Positions 8,805 to 17,534 of a DNA stretch of 64,000 nucleotides are shown here, piece by piece. How positions within the stretch are numbered: position 1 is the stretch's first letter; each line of letters begins with the position of its first letter. The translations under genes and the position numbers were made by a program. Below the pieces are notes generated by a model. It was not told where the DNA came from. It was given only the letters and a program-made list of their open reading frames with translations, and made no database searches. Source of the stretch: JBHJHP01 sp042219855 (lineage in GTDB: Bacteria; Bacteroidota; Bacteroidia; Bacteroidales; UBA5342); assembly GCF_042219855.1 (NCBI RefSeq), contig NZ_JBHJHP010000006.1, positions 124,001 to 188,000 on the forward strand, given 5' to 3'.

Positions 8805-10583
8805 ATGCAGAACACAAAAGTCATAGTAGGATTAGGCAGTTGCGGTGTTGCTGCAGGTGCGTCAAAGGTTTACACTAAGCTTCAGCAGTTAAAGGATGCT
8901 GAACATCTGGATTTTGAACTGGCCAAAACCAGCTGTGTAGGCATGTGTTATAAAGAACCACTGGTGGAGGTTATCGATGCCTCCGGGCACCATCTTTACG
9001 GTGAGATCACTGAGGATAAGGTATTGGAGCTGATCGATAAACACATCATCAATAATGAACCGGTTAAGGAGTACATTGTAAAAAGTGACTTATATAATAC
9101 GGAGGAGGATTATTTTCTGAACCATCAGACCAAACTTGTTACGGCACGCTGTGGTGTTATTGATCCGGAAAATATAGAAGAATACGAAAATCATAACGGC
9201 TATAAGGCCATTAAAAAGATCCTTGATGGCGGTCAGACCTCCGAAATGGTGATTCAGGAGGTGTTGGATTCAGGAATAAGGGGACGTGGAGGAGGTGGCT
9301 TTCCTACCGGATTGAAATGGCGTTTTGCTTTGAATTATCAGTCGGAGCAAAAATACATTATCTGCAATGCCGATGAAGGTGACCCGGGTGCATTCATGGA
9401 CCGGTCTATTCTTGAAGGTGACCCGCATTCCGTACTGGAGGGGATGATCATTGGTGGTTTTGCCATTAAAGCTAAATCAGGTGTCATCTATTGTCGTGCA
9501 GAGTATCCGCTGGCGATCAAACGTCTGAATATAGCTATTGAACAGGCCAGATCGAAAGGTTACCTGGGGAAAGCCATATTTGGCATTGAAGGTCTGGATT
9601 TTGATATCTATGTAAAAGAAGGAGCCGGTGCCTTTGTCTGTGGTGAGGAAACCGCACTGATAGCATCGATTGAGGGTGAACGGGGCATGCCAAGGAAACG
9701 GCCGCCGTTTCCGGCCGAAGCAGGGTTGTGGAAAAAGCCAACCAATATCAACAATGTGGAAACCTGGGCTAATATTCCGGGAATCATCCTGAATGGTGCA
9801 GGTGAATATGCCAAATACGGAACTGAGAAAAGCAAGGGAACAAAGGTATTTGCGCTCACCGGTAAGATTAATAATGGCGGACTGGTTGAGGTTCCAATGG
9901 GGATTACCATTAATGATATTATTTACAAACTGGGTGGTGGCATCCAGAACGGTAAAAAGTTCAAGGCTGTACAGCTGGGAGGACCATCCGGTGGGTGTAT
10001 ACCTGCCTACCTTGGCGATACCATTGTAGATTACGATTCGGTAAATAAAACCGGCGCTATCATGGGATCAGGTGGCATGGTGATCATGGATGAGACCACC
10101 TGTATGGTGGATATGGCCCGGTTTTTCCTGGATTTTACGGTGAAAGAATCCTGTGGAAAATGTACATTCTGTCGTATGGGAACCCGCCGTATGCTGGAAA
10201 TTCTGACACGCATCACAGAAGGAAAGGGAGAAGAAGGTGACATCGAAAAACTGGAGGAGCTGGCGGTACAGATCAAGGAAAACTCTCTGTGTGGTTTAGG
10301 GCAGACAGCTCCAAACCCGGTACTGACCACCATTAAGTATTTTCGCGATGAATACGAAGCGCATATCGCAGAGAGAAAGTGTCCGGCATTAAATTGTAAG
10401 CAGCTGCTTACCTATACGGTGATTGATGAAAACTGTACCGGATGTACACTTTGTGCACGTAACTGTCCAACGGATGCCATAGAAGGAGAAAAGAAAGGCC
10501 TTCATTATATTATCCAGGATAAGTGTATTCAGTGCGGCATGTGTTTTTCCAAATGTAAATTCGATGCCATCAAATTATCATAA
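8805..10583 (+). CDS. NuoF/HndC-like NAD(H)-, FMN- and FeS-binding subunit
   Basis: A 592-residue subunit that exchanges hydride with NAD(H) on FMN. Domains in order: an N-terminal thioredoxin-like [2Fe-2S] domain (to about residue 100), the FMN/NAD domain with GRGGGGFPTGLKW and GAGAFVCGEETALI, the SLBB-like segment, a [4Fe-4S] site CGKCTFCRMGTRR plus a distal Cys in SLCGLG, and a C-terminal two-cluster ferredoxin domain with CTGCTLCARNCPTDAI and CIQCGMCFSKCKFDAI. The N-terminal domain shows GLGSCGVAAG where related proteins have a Cys pair, so its cluster may have an altered ligand set. The extra ferredoxin domain suits a ferredoxin-linked, possibly bifurcating complex. It is the middle gene of the operon. 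Confidence 0.92.
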   Translation: MQNTKVIVGLGSCGVAAGASKVYTKLQQLKDAEHLDFELAKTSCVGMCYKEPLVEVIDASGHHLYGEITEDKVLELIDKHIINNEPVKEYIVKSDLYNTEEDYFLNHQTKLVTARCGVIDPENIEEYENHNGYKAIKKILDGGQTSEMVIQEVLDSGIRGRGGGGFPTGLKWRFALNYQSEQKYIICNADEGDPGAFMDRSILEGDPHSVLEGMIIGGFAIKAKSGVIYCRAEYPLAIKRLNIAIEQARSKGYLGKAIFGIEGLDFDIYVKEGAGAFVCGEETALIASIEGERGMPRKRPPFPAEAGLWKKPTNINNVETWANIPGIILNGAGEYAKYGTEKSKGTKVFALTGKINNGGLVEVPMGITINDIIYKLGGGIQNGKKFKAVQLGGPSGGCIPAYLGDTIVDYDSVNKTGAIMGSGGMVIMDETTCMVDMARFFLDFTVKESCGKCTFCRMGTRRMLEILTRITEGKGEEGDIEKLEELAVQIKENSLCGLGQTAPNPVLTTIKYFRDEYEAHIAERKCPALNCKQLLTYTVIDENCTGCTLCARNCPTDAIEGEKKGLHYIIQDKCIQCGMCFSKCKFDAIKLS

Positions 10584-10599
10584 TAACATGATGCAAAAA

Positions 10600-10628
10600 T
10601 CTTGATTCTTGTGTCTTGATACTTGATT
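10600..10628. repeat. TCTTGAT-type short dispersed repeat
   Basis: TCTTGATTCTTGTGTCTTGA followed by TACTTGATT, filling the 55-bp spacer between the second and third genes of the flavin-complex operon. A related run lies at 37107-37140; both share TTGTGTCTTGAT. It is not coding. Confidence 0.5.
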
Positions 10629-10638
10629 ATAATAGAAA

Positions 10639-13600
10639 ATGAAAACATTAAATATCATACTGAACGGAAAAACCGTAAAAGCTTCAGAGGGGGAAACTAT
10701 TCTGGAGGTGGCCGGACGCAATGGGATATCTATTCCGACCCTGTGTCATGATCCAAGACTGAAACCCTTTTCTTCGTGCTTTGTGTGTGTGGTCGAGATT
10801 GAAGGTATGCGCAATATGCAACCGTCCTGTTCCACCCGCGTAGCAGAGGGCATGGTCATTCAGACGGAAAACGAAAAGGTGAAAAAAGCACGGAAGACGG
10901 CTCTGGATCTGCTGGTAAGTAACCATTATGCAGACTGTGAAGCACCGTGTAAGCAGACTTGCCCGGCCGGGGTGGATGTTCAGGGTTATATCTCGCTGAT
11001 AGAAAAAGGAAAATACAATGAGGCCGTAGAACTGATCAAGGAGGTGAATCCGCTGCCTGCCATCTGTGGACGTGTATGTGTGCGGCCCTGTGAGGTAGCA
11101 TGCCGCAGAAACCTGCTGGATGAAGGGGCTCCTGTCGGGATTGATTATCTGAAGCGTTTTGCATCTGATATGGATCTGCAGTCCCTTACCCGTTATGTAG
11201 GCGATGTGGCTGAACCAACAGGCAAAAAAGTGGCTATTATTGGTGCCGGTCCTGGCGGGTTATCTGCTGCCTGGTTCCTGCAGAGAAAAGGACATCAGTG
11301 TGATATTTATGAAGCGGCGCCTCAGTCCGGCGGTTGGTTACGCTATGGTATTCCGGAGTATCGTCTGCCTAATGATATTCTGGATAAGGAAGTGGCAGCC
11401 ATTACGGAACTGGGCGCAAAGATTTCATATAATCAGAAGCTTGGAGATAACCTGAGTTATGGAACGTTGAAAGAAAAATACGATTCTGTCGTACTGACCA
11501 TAGGATCGCAAAAAGGAACGCTGATTGGATGCGAAGGCGACGATGCCGGAAATGTATACCCGGGAATCGATTTTCTGAAGAATATGGAAGTCACCGGACA
11601 AAGGTATAATTTTAAAGGTAAAACGGTTGCTGTGGTTGGCGGTGGAAATACAGCGATGGACTGCTGTCGTACATCCATGCGCTGTAGTGCCGATAAGGTT
11701 TATGTCGTTTACCGGAGAACAGAAAAAGAGATGCCGGCTAACCCGATTGAGATTCATGAGTCCAAACTGGAAGGTGTGGAATATCTGTTCCTGACCAATC
11801 CGAAAAAGGTTAATAAAGATGCTGACGGCAATGTGAAATCCATGACGCTTTTAAGGATGGAACTGGGTGAACCGGATGCTTCAGGTCGTCGCAGACCTGT
11901 TCCGGTTGAAGGATCAGATTTTGACCTGGAGGTGGATTATATCCTAGCTGCCATCGGACAGAAAACGCAGGTAGATTTCATCGAAAACATCAATGAATTT
12001 GCTACAGTAGGGGAGCTGGAAGTTAATCGCTGGGGTGATATTGTGGCTGACAAAGAAACATTGCAAACCGGTATCCCTTCGGTATTTGCGGCGGGCGACG
12101 GTGTAACAGGACCGGCAACCATCATTGAAGCTATTGCCCAGGCTAAGGTGGCATCACGCAGTTGCCATCAATTTCTGACCGGGCAAAGCATCGAGCCGGA
12201 ACCATTTGAGTTCATCAGTAAAAAGGACAACTTTAAACCACAGGTTAAAGAAGAATATATAGGAAAATTTGCGAATCAGACGCGTGAAGAAATGCCGGTG
12301 CTTGATCCCACAGACCGGCTGAATTTTAATGAAGTTGAGCTGGGATATGATGGGGAAGCTGTGGCTAAGCATGAGACCAACCGCTGTCTGGAGTGTGGTT
12401 GTACCGAATATTTTACCTGTGATCTTAAAAAATACAGTACACAATACGGTGCCGATCAAAACCGCTTTCATGGCGACTATGCCGAGTACAGGGTGGACTT
12501 CTCTCATCCATATATTGAGATAGACAACAACAAATGTATTTTGTGTGCACGTTGTGTGCGCATTTGTGATGAAGTTGTCGGAGCCAAAGCGCTTGGATTG
12601 GTTGAGAGAGGATTTAAAACATTTGTTGCACCGAGTTTGGGCGAAAGCCTGACGGAAACCACCTGCGAATCGTGTGGCATGTGCATCTCCACCTGTCCCA
12701 CAGGGGCCATCACAGAAAATGTAACCTTTAAACCGGGACCTGTAAAACTGAATCGTTCCGAATCGGTTTGTAACTACTGCGGTGTGGGATGCAGGCTTTC
12801 GGTTTTAGATAAAGGAGGATTTGTATGGAAAACAGAAGGGGCTGAAGGCCCTGTAAATCAGGATGGTAATATTTGTAAGTATCCACGATTCGGTTATACG
12901 TTTTATAATACCAAAGAAAGAATCACCAAACCCTTACGTAAAGAAAATGGATCTTTCAAAGAGATCACATTTGATGAAGCATACCGGATCGTTGCAGAAA
13001 AGATAAAAGCAGGTATTCCGGATCAGACCAATGCATTCTATGCCGGAGCGCGGATGACCAACGAAGAACAATACCTGGTTCAGAAACTGGCCAGAGCAGG
13101 AGCCGCAACCAATCAAATCAACAGCTTTTATTATCTGGGTGGAGGTGAAGGATATGGCCGGAATTTTAAAGCCAATGTCCCTTACGAACAGATAAAACAT
13201 GCCTCGTCCATTTATGTGCTTGGATCTGAATTAAATAATGACCATGCAGTTGTGGGATTCATGGTGCAGAATGCCCGTGCCTCGCTGGAAGTCCCTGTAA
13301 CATTCATTACAACGAATGAAAAACACAGCATGAAAGCAAAAGTGGATCATGAGCTTAAAGTTGATTCATATTACTGGTTTGTAAAAGCGGTAAACCATTA
13401 TATGTTAGCAGCCGGTTTACACAATGCGTTTTACCTAAATGATAATACCGATGGATTTGAAGCCTACAAATCTGCGTTGTTAAAAGAGGATTTCGATTCA
13501 ATACTTAAAAAGGCAGGCGTTGCTGCTGCTACGGTTGAAGCTTTTGCAAAATCCTATAACGATGAGATGAATGCTGTGCTAATTTTTTCAGAGAAACAGG

Positions 13601-14334
13601 TATCATCCAATCTTAGTTGCGAAGTATACAACATGGCACTTATTACCGGTAAGCTAGGGAAATCGGCAAGCGGACTGGTGGCATTGAAGGAGAAAAACAA
13701 TGCCCAGGGCTTGTTCGATATGGGAGTGTGCAGCAATACAGGAGTGGGCGGGGTGTCCATTAATGATGAAACACTGAGAACAAAAATGACATCAACGTGG
13801 GGACTGGATCAGCTTCCTGACAAAAGCGAATCAACACATTTATCATTGCTGAACCAGAATGCATTTCGCAACTTCTTTATTTTTGGAGAAGACCCGGTTG
13901 GTTGTGCAACTGATAAAATGAAAGTGGAAAGCTGGTTTAAGCAGGCGGACTTCATCCTGGTTCAGGATTATTTTATGACAGAGACAGCGCAAAAAGCAGA
14001 TCTTATCCTCCCGGCTTCAGCACCTTTGGAAACATCAGGCAGCTTTACAAACAGTGCCAGAATTATTCAGCAGTTTGAAAAGGTTATCAATAAGGAAGGA
14101 TGTGTTGAAAATTACGCTCAGATTAACGGAATGCTGAGTGCTCTGGAAATTAAAAGTCCGGAGACTCTGGATGCCATCCGTATGGAACTTTTTGCACTGC
14201 TCCCTGCTCCCGATTCATCAGAATTGCATAAATTTACACACACGCAGGACGATAATTTTAACCGTTTGTTTGAACATGGTTGTGATGCACTGGTTAAACG
14301 TTTTGACGATGAGTTTCAGAACAACCTGAATTAA
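10639..14334 (+). CDS. Fused 2Fe-2S / NfnB(GltD)-like / formate-dehydrogenase-like subunit, probable NADP(H) subunit of an Stn-type transhydrogenase
   Basis: A 1,231-residue multidomain iron-sulfur flavoprotein. Order: NuoG-type [2Fe-2S] domain (Cys near 36, 47, 50, 64); NfnB/GltD-like FeS helical domain (near 98-170, with CGRVCVRPCEVACRR); FAD and NADPH Rossmann domains (GAGPGG near 201, GGGNTA near 334); a two-cluster ferredoxin domain (CILCARCVRIC near 633, CESCGMCISTCPTGAI near 676); then a molybdopterin-oxidoreductase-like part beginning CNYCGVGC near 711. At the point where formate dehydrogenases carry catalytic Sec or Cys (near residue 827) it reads NSFYYLGGGEGYG, so formate oxidation is unlikely. 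With the two upstream subunits this fits a complex linking NADH, NADPH and ferredoxin, as in Stn transhydrogenase; that match is from memory of architecture and is an inference. It may be annotated elsewhere as formate dehydrogenase alpha. Confidence 0.85.
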   Translation: MKTLNIILNGKTVKASEGETILEVAGRNGISIPTLCHDPRLKPFSSCFVCVVEIEGMRNMQPSCSTRVAEGMVIQTENEKVKKARKTALDLLVSNHYADCEAPCKQTCPAGVDVQGYISLIEKGKYNEAVELIKEVNPLPAICGRVCVRPCEVACRRNLLDEGAPVGIDYLKRFASDMDLQSLTRYVGDVAEPTGKKVAIIGAGPGGLSAAWFLQRKGHQCDIYEAAPQSGGWLRYGIPEYRLPNDILDKEVAAITELGAKISYNQKLGDNLSYGTLKEKYDSVVLTIGSQKGTLIGCEGDDAGNVYPGIDFLKNMEVTGQRYNFKGKTVAVVGGGNTAMDCCRTSMRCSADKVYVVYRRTEKEMPANPIEIHESKLEGVEYLFLTNPKKVNKDADGNVKSMTLLRMELGEPDASGRRRPVPVEGSDFDLEVDYILAAIGQKTQVDFIENINEFATVGELEVNRWGDIVADKETLQTGIPSVFAAGDGVTGPATIIEAIAQAKVASRSCHQFLTGQSIEPEPFEFISKKDNFKPQVKEEYIGKFANQTREEMPVLDPTDRLNFNEVELGYDGEAVAKHETNRCLECGCTEYFTCDLKKYSTQYGADQNRFHGDYAEYRVDFSHPYIEIDNNKCILCARCVRICDEVVGAKALGLVERGFKTFVAPSLGESLTETTCESCGMCISTCPTGAITENVTFKPGPVKLNRSESVCNYCGVGCRLSVLDKGGFVWKTEGAEGPVNQDGNICKYPRFGYTFYNTKERITKPLRKENGSFKEITFDEAYRIVAEKIKAGIPDQTNAFYAGARMTNEEQYLVQKLARAGAATNQINSFYYLGGGEGYGRNFKANVPYEQIKHASSIYVLGSELNNDHAVVGFMVQNARASLEVPVTFITTNEKHSMKAKVDHELKVDSYYWFVKAVNHYMLAAGLHNAFYLNDNTDGFEAYKSALLKEDFDSILKKAGVAAATVEAFAKSYNDEMNAVLIFSEKQVSSNLSCEVYNMALITGKLGKSASGLVALKEKNNAQGLFDMGVCSNTGVGGVSINDETLRTKMTSTWGLDQLPDKSESTHLSLLNQNAFRNFFIFGEDPVGCATDKMKVESWFKQADFILVQDYFMTETAQKADLILPASAPLETSGSFTNSARIIQQFEKVINKEGCVENYAQINGMLSALEIKSPETLDAIRMELFALLPAPDSSELHKFTHTQDDNFNRLFEHGCDALVKRFDDEFQNNLN

Positions 14335-14344
14335 AAGATTTAAG

Positions 14345-14800
14345 ATGAAAACATTTAATACCATAGATGAAATTCTTGATTTTGCCATGGAAGAAGAGCA
14401 GAAGGCCGTAGAGTTTTATGCAGATTTGGCTTCACAGGCAAAAACGAAGGATATGAAAGCTGTATTTGAAGAATTTGCCAAGGAGGAGGTAACGCATAAG
14501 GTGCGTTTGCTGAAAATCAGGGAAGAAGGGATTAAACATTACGAGAAAGCTGATATTACAGATTTAAAGATCAGCGATTATGTGGCGCGTGTTAAGGTGG
14601 AACCGGACATGAGTTATGAACAGGCACTTGTGGTGGCTATGAACAAAGAAAAAGCAGCTTTTCGCTTATATATGGCATTGGCGGATAAAGCACCTACAGA
14701 TGAACTGAGAGAAGTATTTCTCGATCTGGCCCAGGAGGAAAGCAAGCATAAACTTCGCTTCGAAATTGAATACGACGACCTGGTGTACCGCGAAAATTAA
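14345..14800 (+). CDS. Rubrerythrin-like ferritin-fold di-iron protein
   Basis: A 151-residue four-helix protein with two copies of the di-iron ligand pattern: EEEQKAVEFY with EFAKEEVTHK, and NKEKAAFRLY with DLAQEESKHK (Glu plus ExxH in each half). It lacks the C-terminal rubredoxin domain of classical rubrerythrin, so it needs an external electron donor if it reduces peroxide. It starts 10 bp after the large flavoprotein subunit and ends just before a strong terminator, so it is the last gene of that operon. Co-expression with the oxygen-sensitive FeS complex suggests oxidative protection or iron handling. Confidence 0.87.
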   Translation: MKTFNTIDEILDFAMEEEQKAVEFYADLASQAKTKDMKAVFEEFAKEEVTHKVRLLKIREEGIKHYEKADITDLKISDYVARVKVEPDMSYEQALVVAMNKEKAAFRLYMALADKAPTDELREVFLDLAQEESKHKLRFEIEYDDLVYREN

Positions 14801-14828
14801 GATTTAAAGAAATATCAGGATACAGGCT

Positions 14829-14858
14829 GGCGCAGATTTATAATTTGCGCCTTTTTTT
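14829..14858 (+). terminator. Rho-independent terminator of the flavin-complex operon
   Basis: Stem GGCGCAGATT / AATTTGCGCC with a TAT loop (one G-U pair) followed by seven T residues, 29 bp after the ferritin-like gene. Confidence 0.85.
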
Positions 14859-14996
14859 GTTTTTTGTCCCAAGGTTAGGTGCAGGCTCCTGCCTGCGTCA
14901 TTATTTATAAAAAGATCAAACTTGCGGACTTTATTAACATTGCTTTTTTGGAAAATTTTTTTGTGCCCCAATAACCTATATAATACAGCACACTTA

Positions 14997-15665
14997 TTAG
15001 TATGAAAATGCCACTTTTAGTATAAATTTACCAGTATCATTTCTCCATCTTACCCAGCCATTTTTATCTTCCCCAAAATTTTTGTTTGTAAAGCTATCAT
15101 CATCTAAAATAAGCTTCACCCAGTCGCCCTGAACAGCCGTTGCGACATAATCTACTTTTTGAAAATCCTCGACAATATTTGAATTTGCACAAGGCTTCTC
15201 ATGCACTGGGTTATCTAATGTTGGAATGGGGAATGATTCTTGTAAATATTTATTAAAATCTTTATACTCAATATACATATTATCGACTACCCAAGGGGAA
15301 AAACATACTTTATTGTCAATATACACTTTTAATATATTATTTGCTTTTAAGCATTTTAATACAAAAATATTATACTCAACATCTACATAAGTAATATTTA
15401 TTAATTTTCTATATTGATTCTCATCATCAGTTAAACTAAACCATTGATTATCATACCTTAATGCATCGCCTTTAATAAAAAGTACTGTATCTTTGTTAAT
15501 ATCCGTATAATTAATTTCAATATTATCTTGTGCAATTCCATATGGGTATAAAAATAAAAATCCATTGTATGATTTACCATTATCATCAATGCACTGCACT
15601 TGTTGAGAATAACTATAGTTAGATATGACTATCATGATAATTAAAAAAGTATTAATCCTTTTCAT
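14997..15665 (-). CDS. Secreted orphan protein, AT-rich
   Basis: A 222-residue protein with a signal peptide (MKRINTFLIIMIVISNYSYS). I do not recognise the family. The last 60 residues contain QGDWVKLILDDD and NGWVRWRN, reminiscent of a bacterial SH3-type domain, but that is only a resemblance. Base composition is clearly more AT-rich than the neighbouring plsC and flavin-complex genes, which suggests a lineage-specific or acquired gene. It stands alone between the terminator of the flavin operon and plsC, and no T9SS sorting domain is present. Confidence 0.65.
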   Translation of the reverse strand: MKRINTFLIIMIVISNYSYSQQVQCIDDNGKSYNGFLFLYPYGIAQDNIEINYTDINKDTVLFIKGDALRYDNQWFSLTDDENQYRKLINITYVDVEYNIFVLKCLKANNILKVYIDNKVCFSPWVVDNMYIEYKDFNKYLQESFPIPTLDNPVHEKPCANSNIVEDFQKVDYVATAVQGDWVKLILDDDSFTNKNFGEDKNGWVRWRNDTGKFILKVAFSY

Positions 15666-15839
15666 AATGGTGAATTTAATGGTACAGAATTATTAGATCT
15701 TGGCAGTAATTTATTAGGAACAGATATCTTTGGTTAATAATCATGTTCATGATTATGATAGATTTTTATATGTTTAGTTCATATACTAGCATCGATTACA
15801 TATCTGCACCTTTTGTTTTCTGCCTGATGATTAAAAAAG

Positions 15840-16652
15840 TTATGACCTAATCTTGTTCCATTCATCCAGGCGTTCACTGATCCATGCTGTCACTCTTTCA
15901 TGATCCTCTTTCCCGGTTCCGCTTACAGCAAATGGTTTTCCTATTTCGATAAAAACTGTCTTTTTACGATTTAGCTTACCAAACTCCTTGATCAGTTTCC
16001 CGTTTCCCCAGAAATCGGATTTTATAGCCATAGGCACAACTTTTACTTTCGCTTTTTGAGCCAGCTTGATGCCCATGCTGTTAAACTCTTTCGGGTTAAA
16101 GCTAACGGTACGTGTGCTTTGCGGAAAAATAATAATGGATGTCCCTTCCTTCAGCTTCGCCTGCCCTTGTTGCATAACTACCAGTAGGTCTTCACGTACA
16201 TTCTCCCGTTTAACGGCTATAGGATCTCTTGAACGCATTACCGGACCGAATAAAGGAGCAGTCATCAGACTTTCCTTCACCACAAATGTAACGGGCATCT
16301 CCGGTGCAATAATGCCGGGGTAGACCATGGTTTCCAGTGTGCTCATGTGATTACTTACAAATACTACCGGCCCTTCGAGTTTATGCAGGTTATCAAGACC
16401 GGTTATATTGTACTTTGCACCACAATCTTCTGTGAGGTTCCTGATATCTATACTCGACTGCGCCCAGGCTTCCCGGTCGTATGTTCCTGCCAAAGCTTTT
16501 TTGGCATTAACGTTAATAATTCGAATATACCGGAGCACAAAATAAAGGCGCGTTCCCAAAACCAGTTTGTCCCAGAATTTGCGTTTTTTTGTTTCAGGTG
16601 TCTCGTAAACTTTACCGGGGAAGTAAGTCCATCTTTTATAATCAGATTCCAC
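15840..16652 (-). CDS. plsC: 1-acyl-sn-glycerol-3-phosphate acyltransferase (PlsC family)
   Basis: Makes phosphatidic acid by acylating lysophosphatidic acid at the membrane. The 270-residue sequence has the acyltransferase motifs NHMSTLE (H-x4-E, a slight variant of H-x4-D) and FPQSTRT (variant of FPEGTRS), the latter with Gln and Ser at unusual positions. An N-terminal hydrophobic stretch (LYFVLRYIRIINV) suggests membrane association. It lies 130 bp downstream of pgl on the same strand. The motif variants leave open another lysophospholipid or aminolipid substrate. Confidence 0.82.
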   Translation of the reverse strand: MESDYKRWTYFPGKVYETPETKKRKFWDKLVLGTRLYFVLRYIRIINVNAKKALAGTYDREAWAQSSIDIRNLTEDCGAKYNITGLDNLHKLEGPVVFVSNHMSTLETMVYPGIIAPEMPVTFVVKESLMTAPLFGPVMRSRDPIAVKRENVREDLLVVMQQGQAKLKEGTSIIIFPQSTRTVSFNPKEFNSMGIKLAQKAKVKVVPMAIKSDFWGNGKLIKEFGKLNRKKTVFIEIGKPFAVSGTGKEDHERVTAWISERLDEWNKIRS

Positions 16653-16782
16653 TTTTCAGGATTTTTTTACAAAGATAAACGGATTGACGGAAATGATTCC
16701 GTTTGGATTAAAAAAAACGGACATGCAGATTCTAATACCTTGTAAAAAAGGGATGTAGTCTGGTTATGAAAGCTATTACTGT

Positions 16783-17523
16783 TTAAAGTTTTGATGCTGC
16801 TGCTTCATCTATGATCCAGAGTAGGTTGCCACTTCTGGGTTTAACATAAGCCGCCGGGTATTCCCTGAATTTACCTTTTTTGTTGACAATGTCGCTTAAC
16901 ACTTCCGCCTTGGATTCACCTGTGACCAGAAATACAACACGGAATGCATTCTTCAAAACTTCCCCTGTTAAGGTTAAACGGAATTGTCCTGTTTCAGGAT
17001 GTCTGGCAATTTCCACCCAGTTATGCGACATGATAAGATCCATGTTGTTCGGGAAAATGGATGCCGTATGCCCATCGGTTCCTAAACCAAGAATCATAAG
17101 GTCAAAAACCGGATATTCATTGCGTTTGGGTAAAACACTGTCAATTACTTTTTCATAACGGATGCGTTCCTTGCAAATATTCTCTTCACCGCGAATACGG
17201 AATACCCGTGAAAAGCTAATGGGAACCTGTGAAAAAAGACGCTTGTTAACATCTTTATAGTTGCTCTGATCGTCTTCTGGCGAAACCATGCGTTCGTCAC
17301 CCCAGAACCAGTTCAGGTTGCGCAGAAAAACAGCGTTTGGATCTGATTTTGCCAGGGCTGAAAAAAGCAGGGAAGGGGTTGAACCACCGGAAAGTGCAAC
17401 ATTATATTTCCCGGCGTCAATTTTTGAGGCATCTTCCACAATCTGATCTGCCATCCATGTGGTAGCTACTTCAGGCGTCTCAAAAATGTGGATGTTATGG
17501 CCATTGATGGTACGTTTTCTCAT
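16783..17523 (-). CDS. pgl: 6-phosphogluconolactonase (DevB/Pgl type)
   Basis: Hydrolyses 6-phosphogluconolactone in the oxidative pentose phosphate pathway, in the cytoplasm. The 246-residue sequence carries NVALSGGSTPSLLFSAL, WFWGDERMVSPEDDQSNY and LGLGTDGHTASIFP, the diagnostic motifs of the NagB/Pgl fold. It starts 11 bp after zwf ends, so the two form an operon for the first two steps of the pathway. The third enzyme (gnd) is not in this window. Confidence 0.95.
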   Translation of the reverse strand: MRKRTINGHNIHIFETPEVATTWMADQIVEDASKIDAGKYNVALSGGSTPSLLFSALAKSDPNAVFLRNLNWFWGDERMVSPEDDQSNYKDVNKRLFSQVPISFSRVFRIRGEENICKERIRYEKVIDSVLPKRNEYPVFDLMILGLGTDGHTASIFPNNMDLIMSHNWVEIARHPETGQFRLTLTGEVLKNAFRVVFLVTGESKAEVLSDIVNKKGKFREYPAAYVKPRSGNLLWIIDEAAASKL

Positions 17524-17534
17524 GGCTGTTTTTA

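Noticed and set aside
9535..10333. Minus-strand frames inside the NuoF-like gene
   Set aside because: They are antisense to well-conserved FMN and FeS motifs and have no family features.
10639..14334. Formate dehydrogenase or respiratory NuoG assignment
   Set aside because: The catalytic Sec/Cys is absent and no membrane Nuo subunits are present; the NfnB-like insertion points to a transhydrogenase-type complex.
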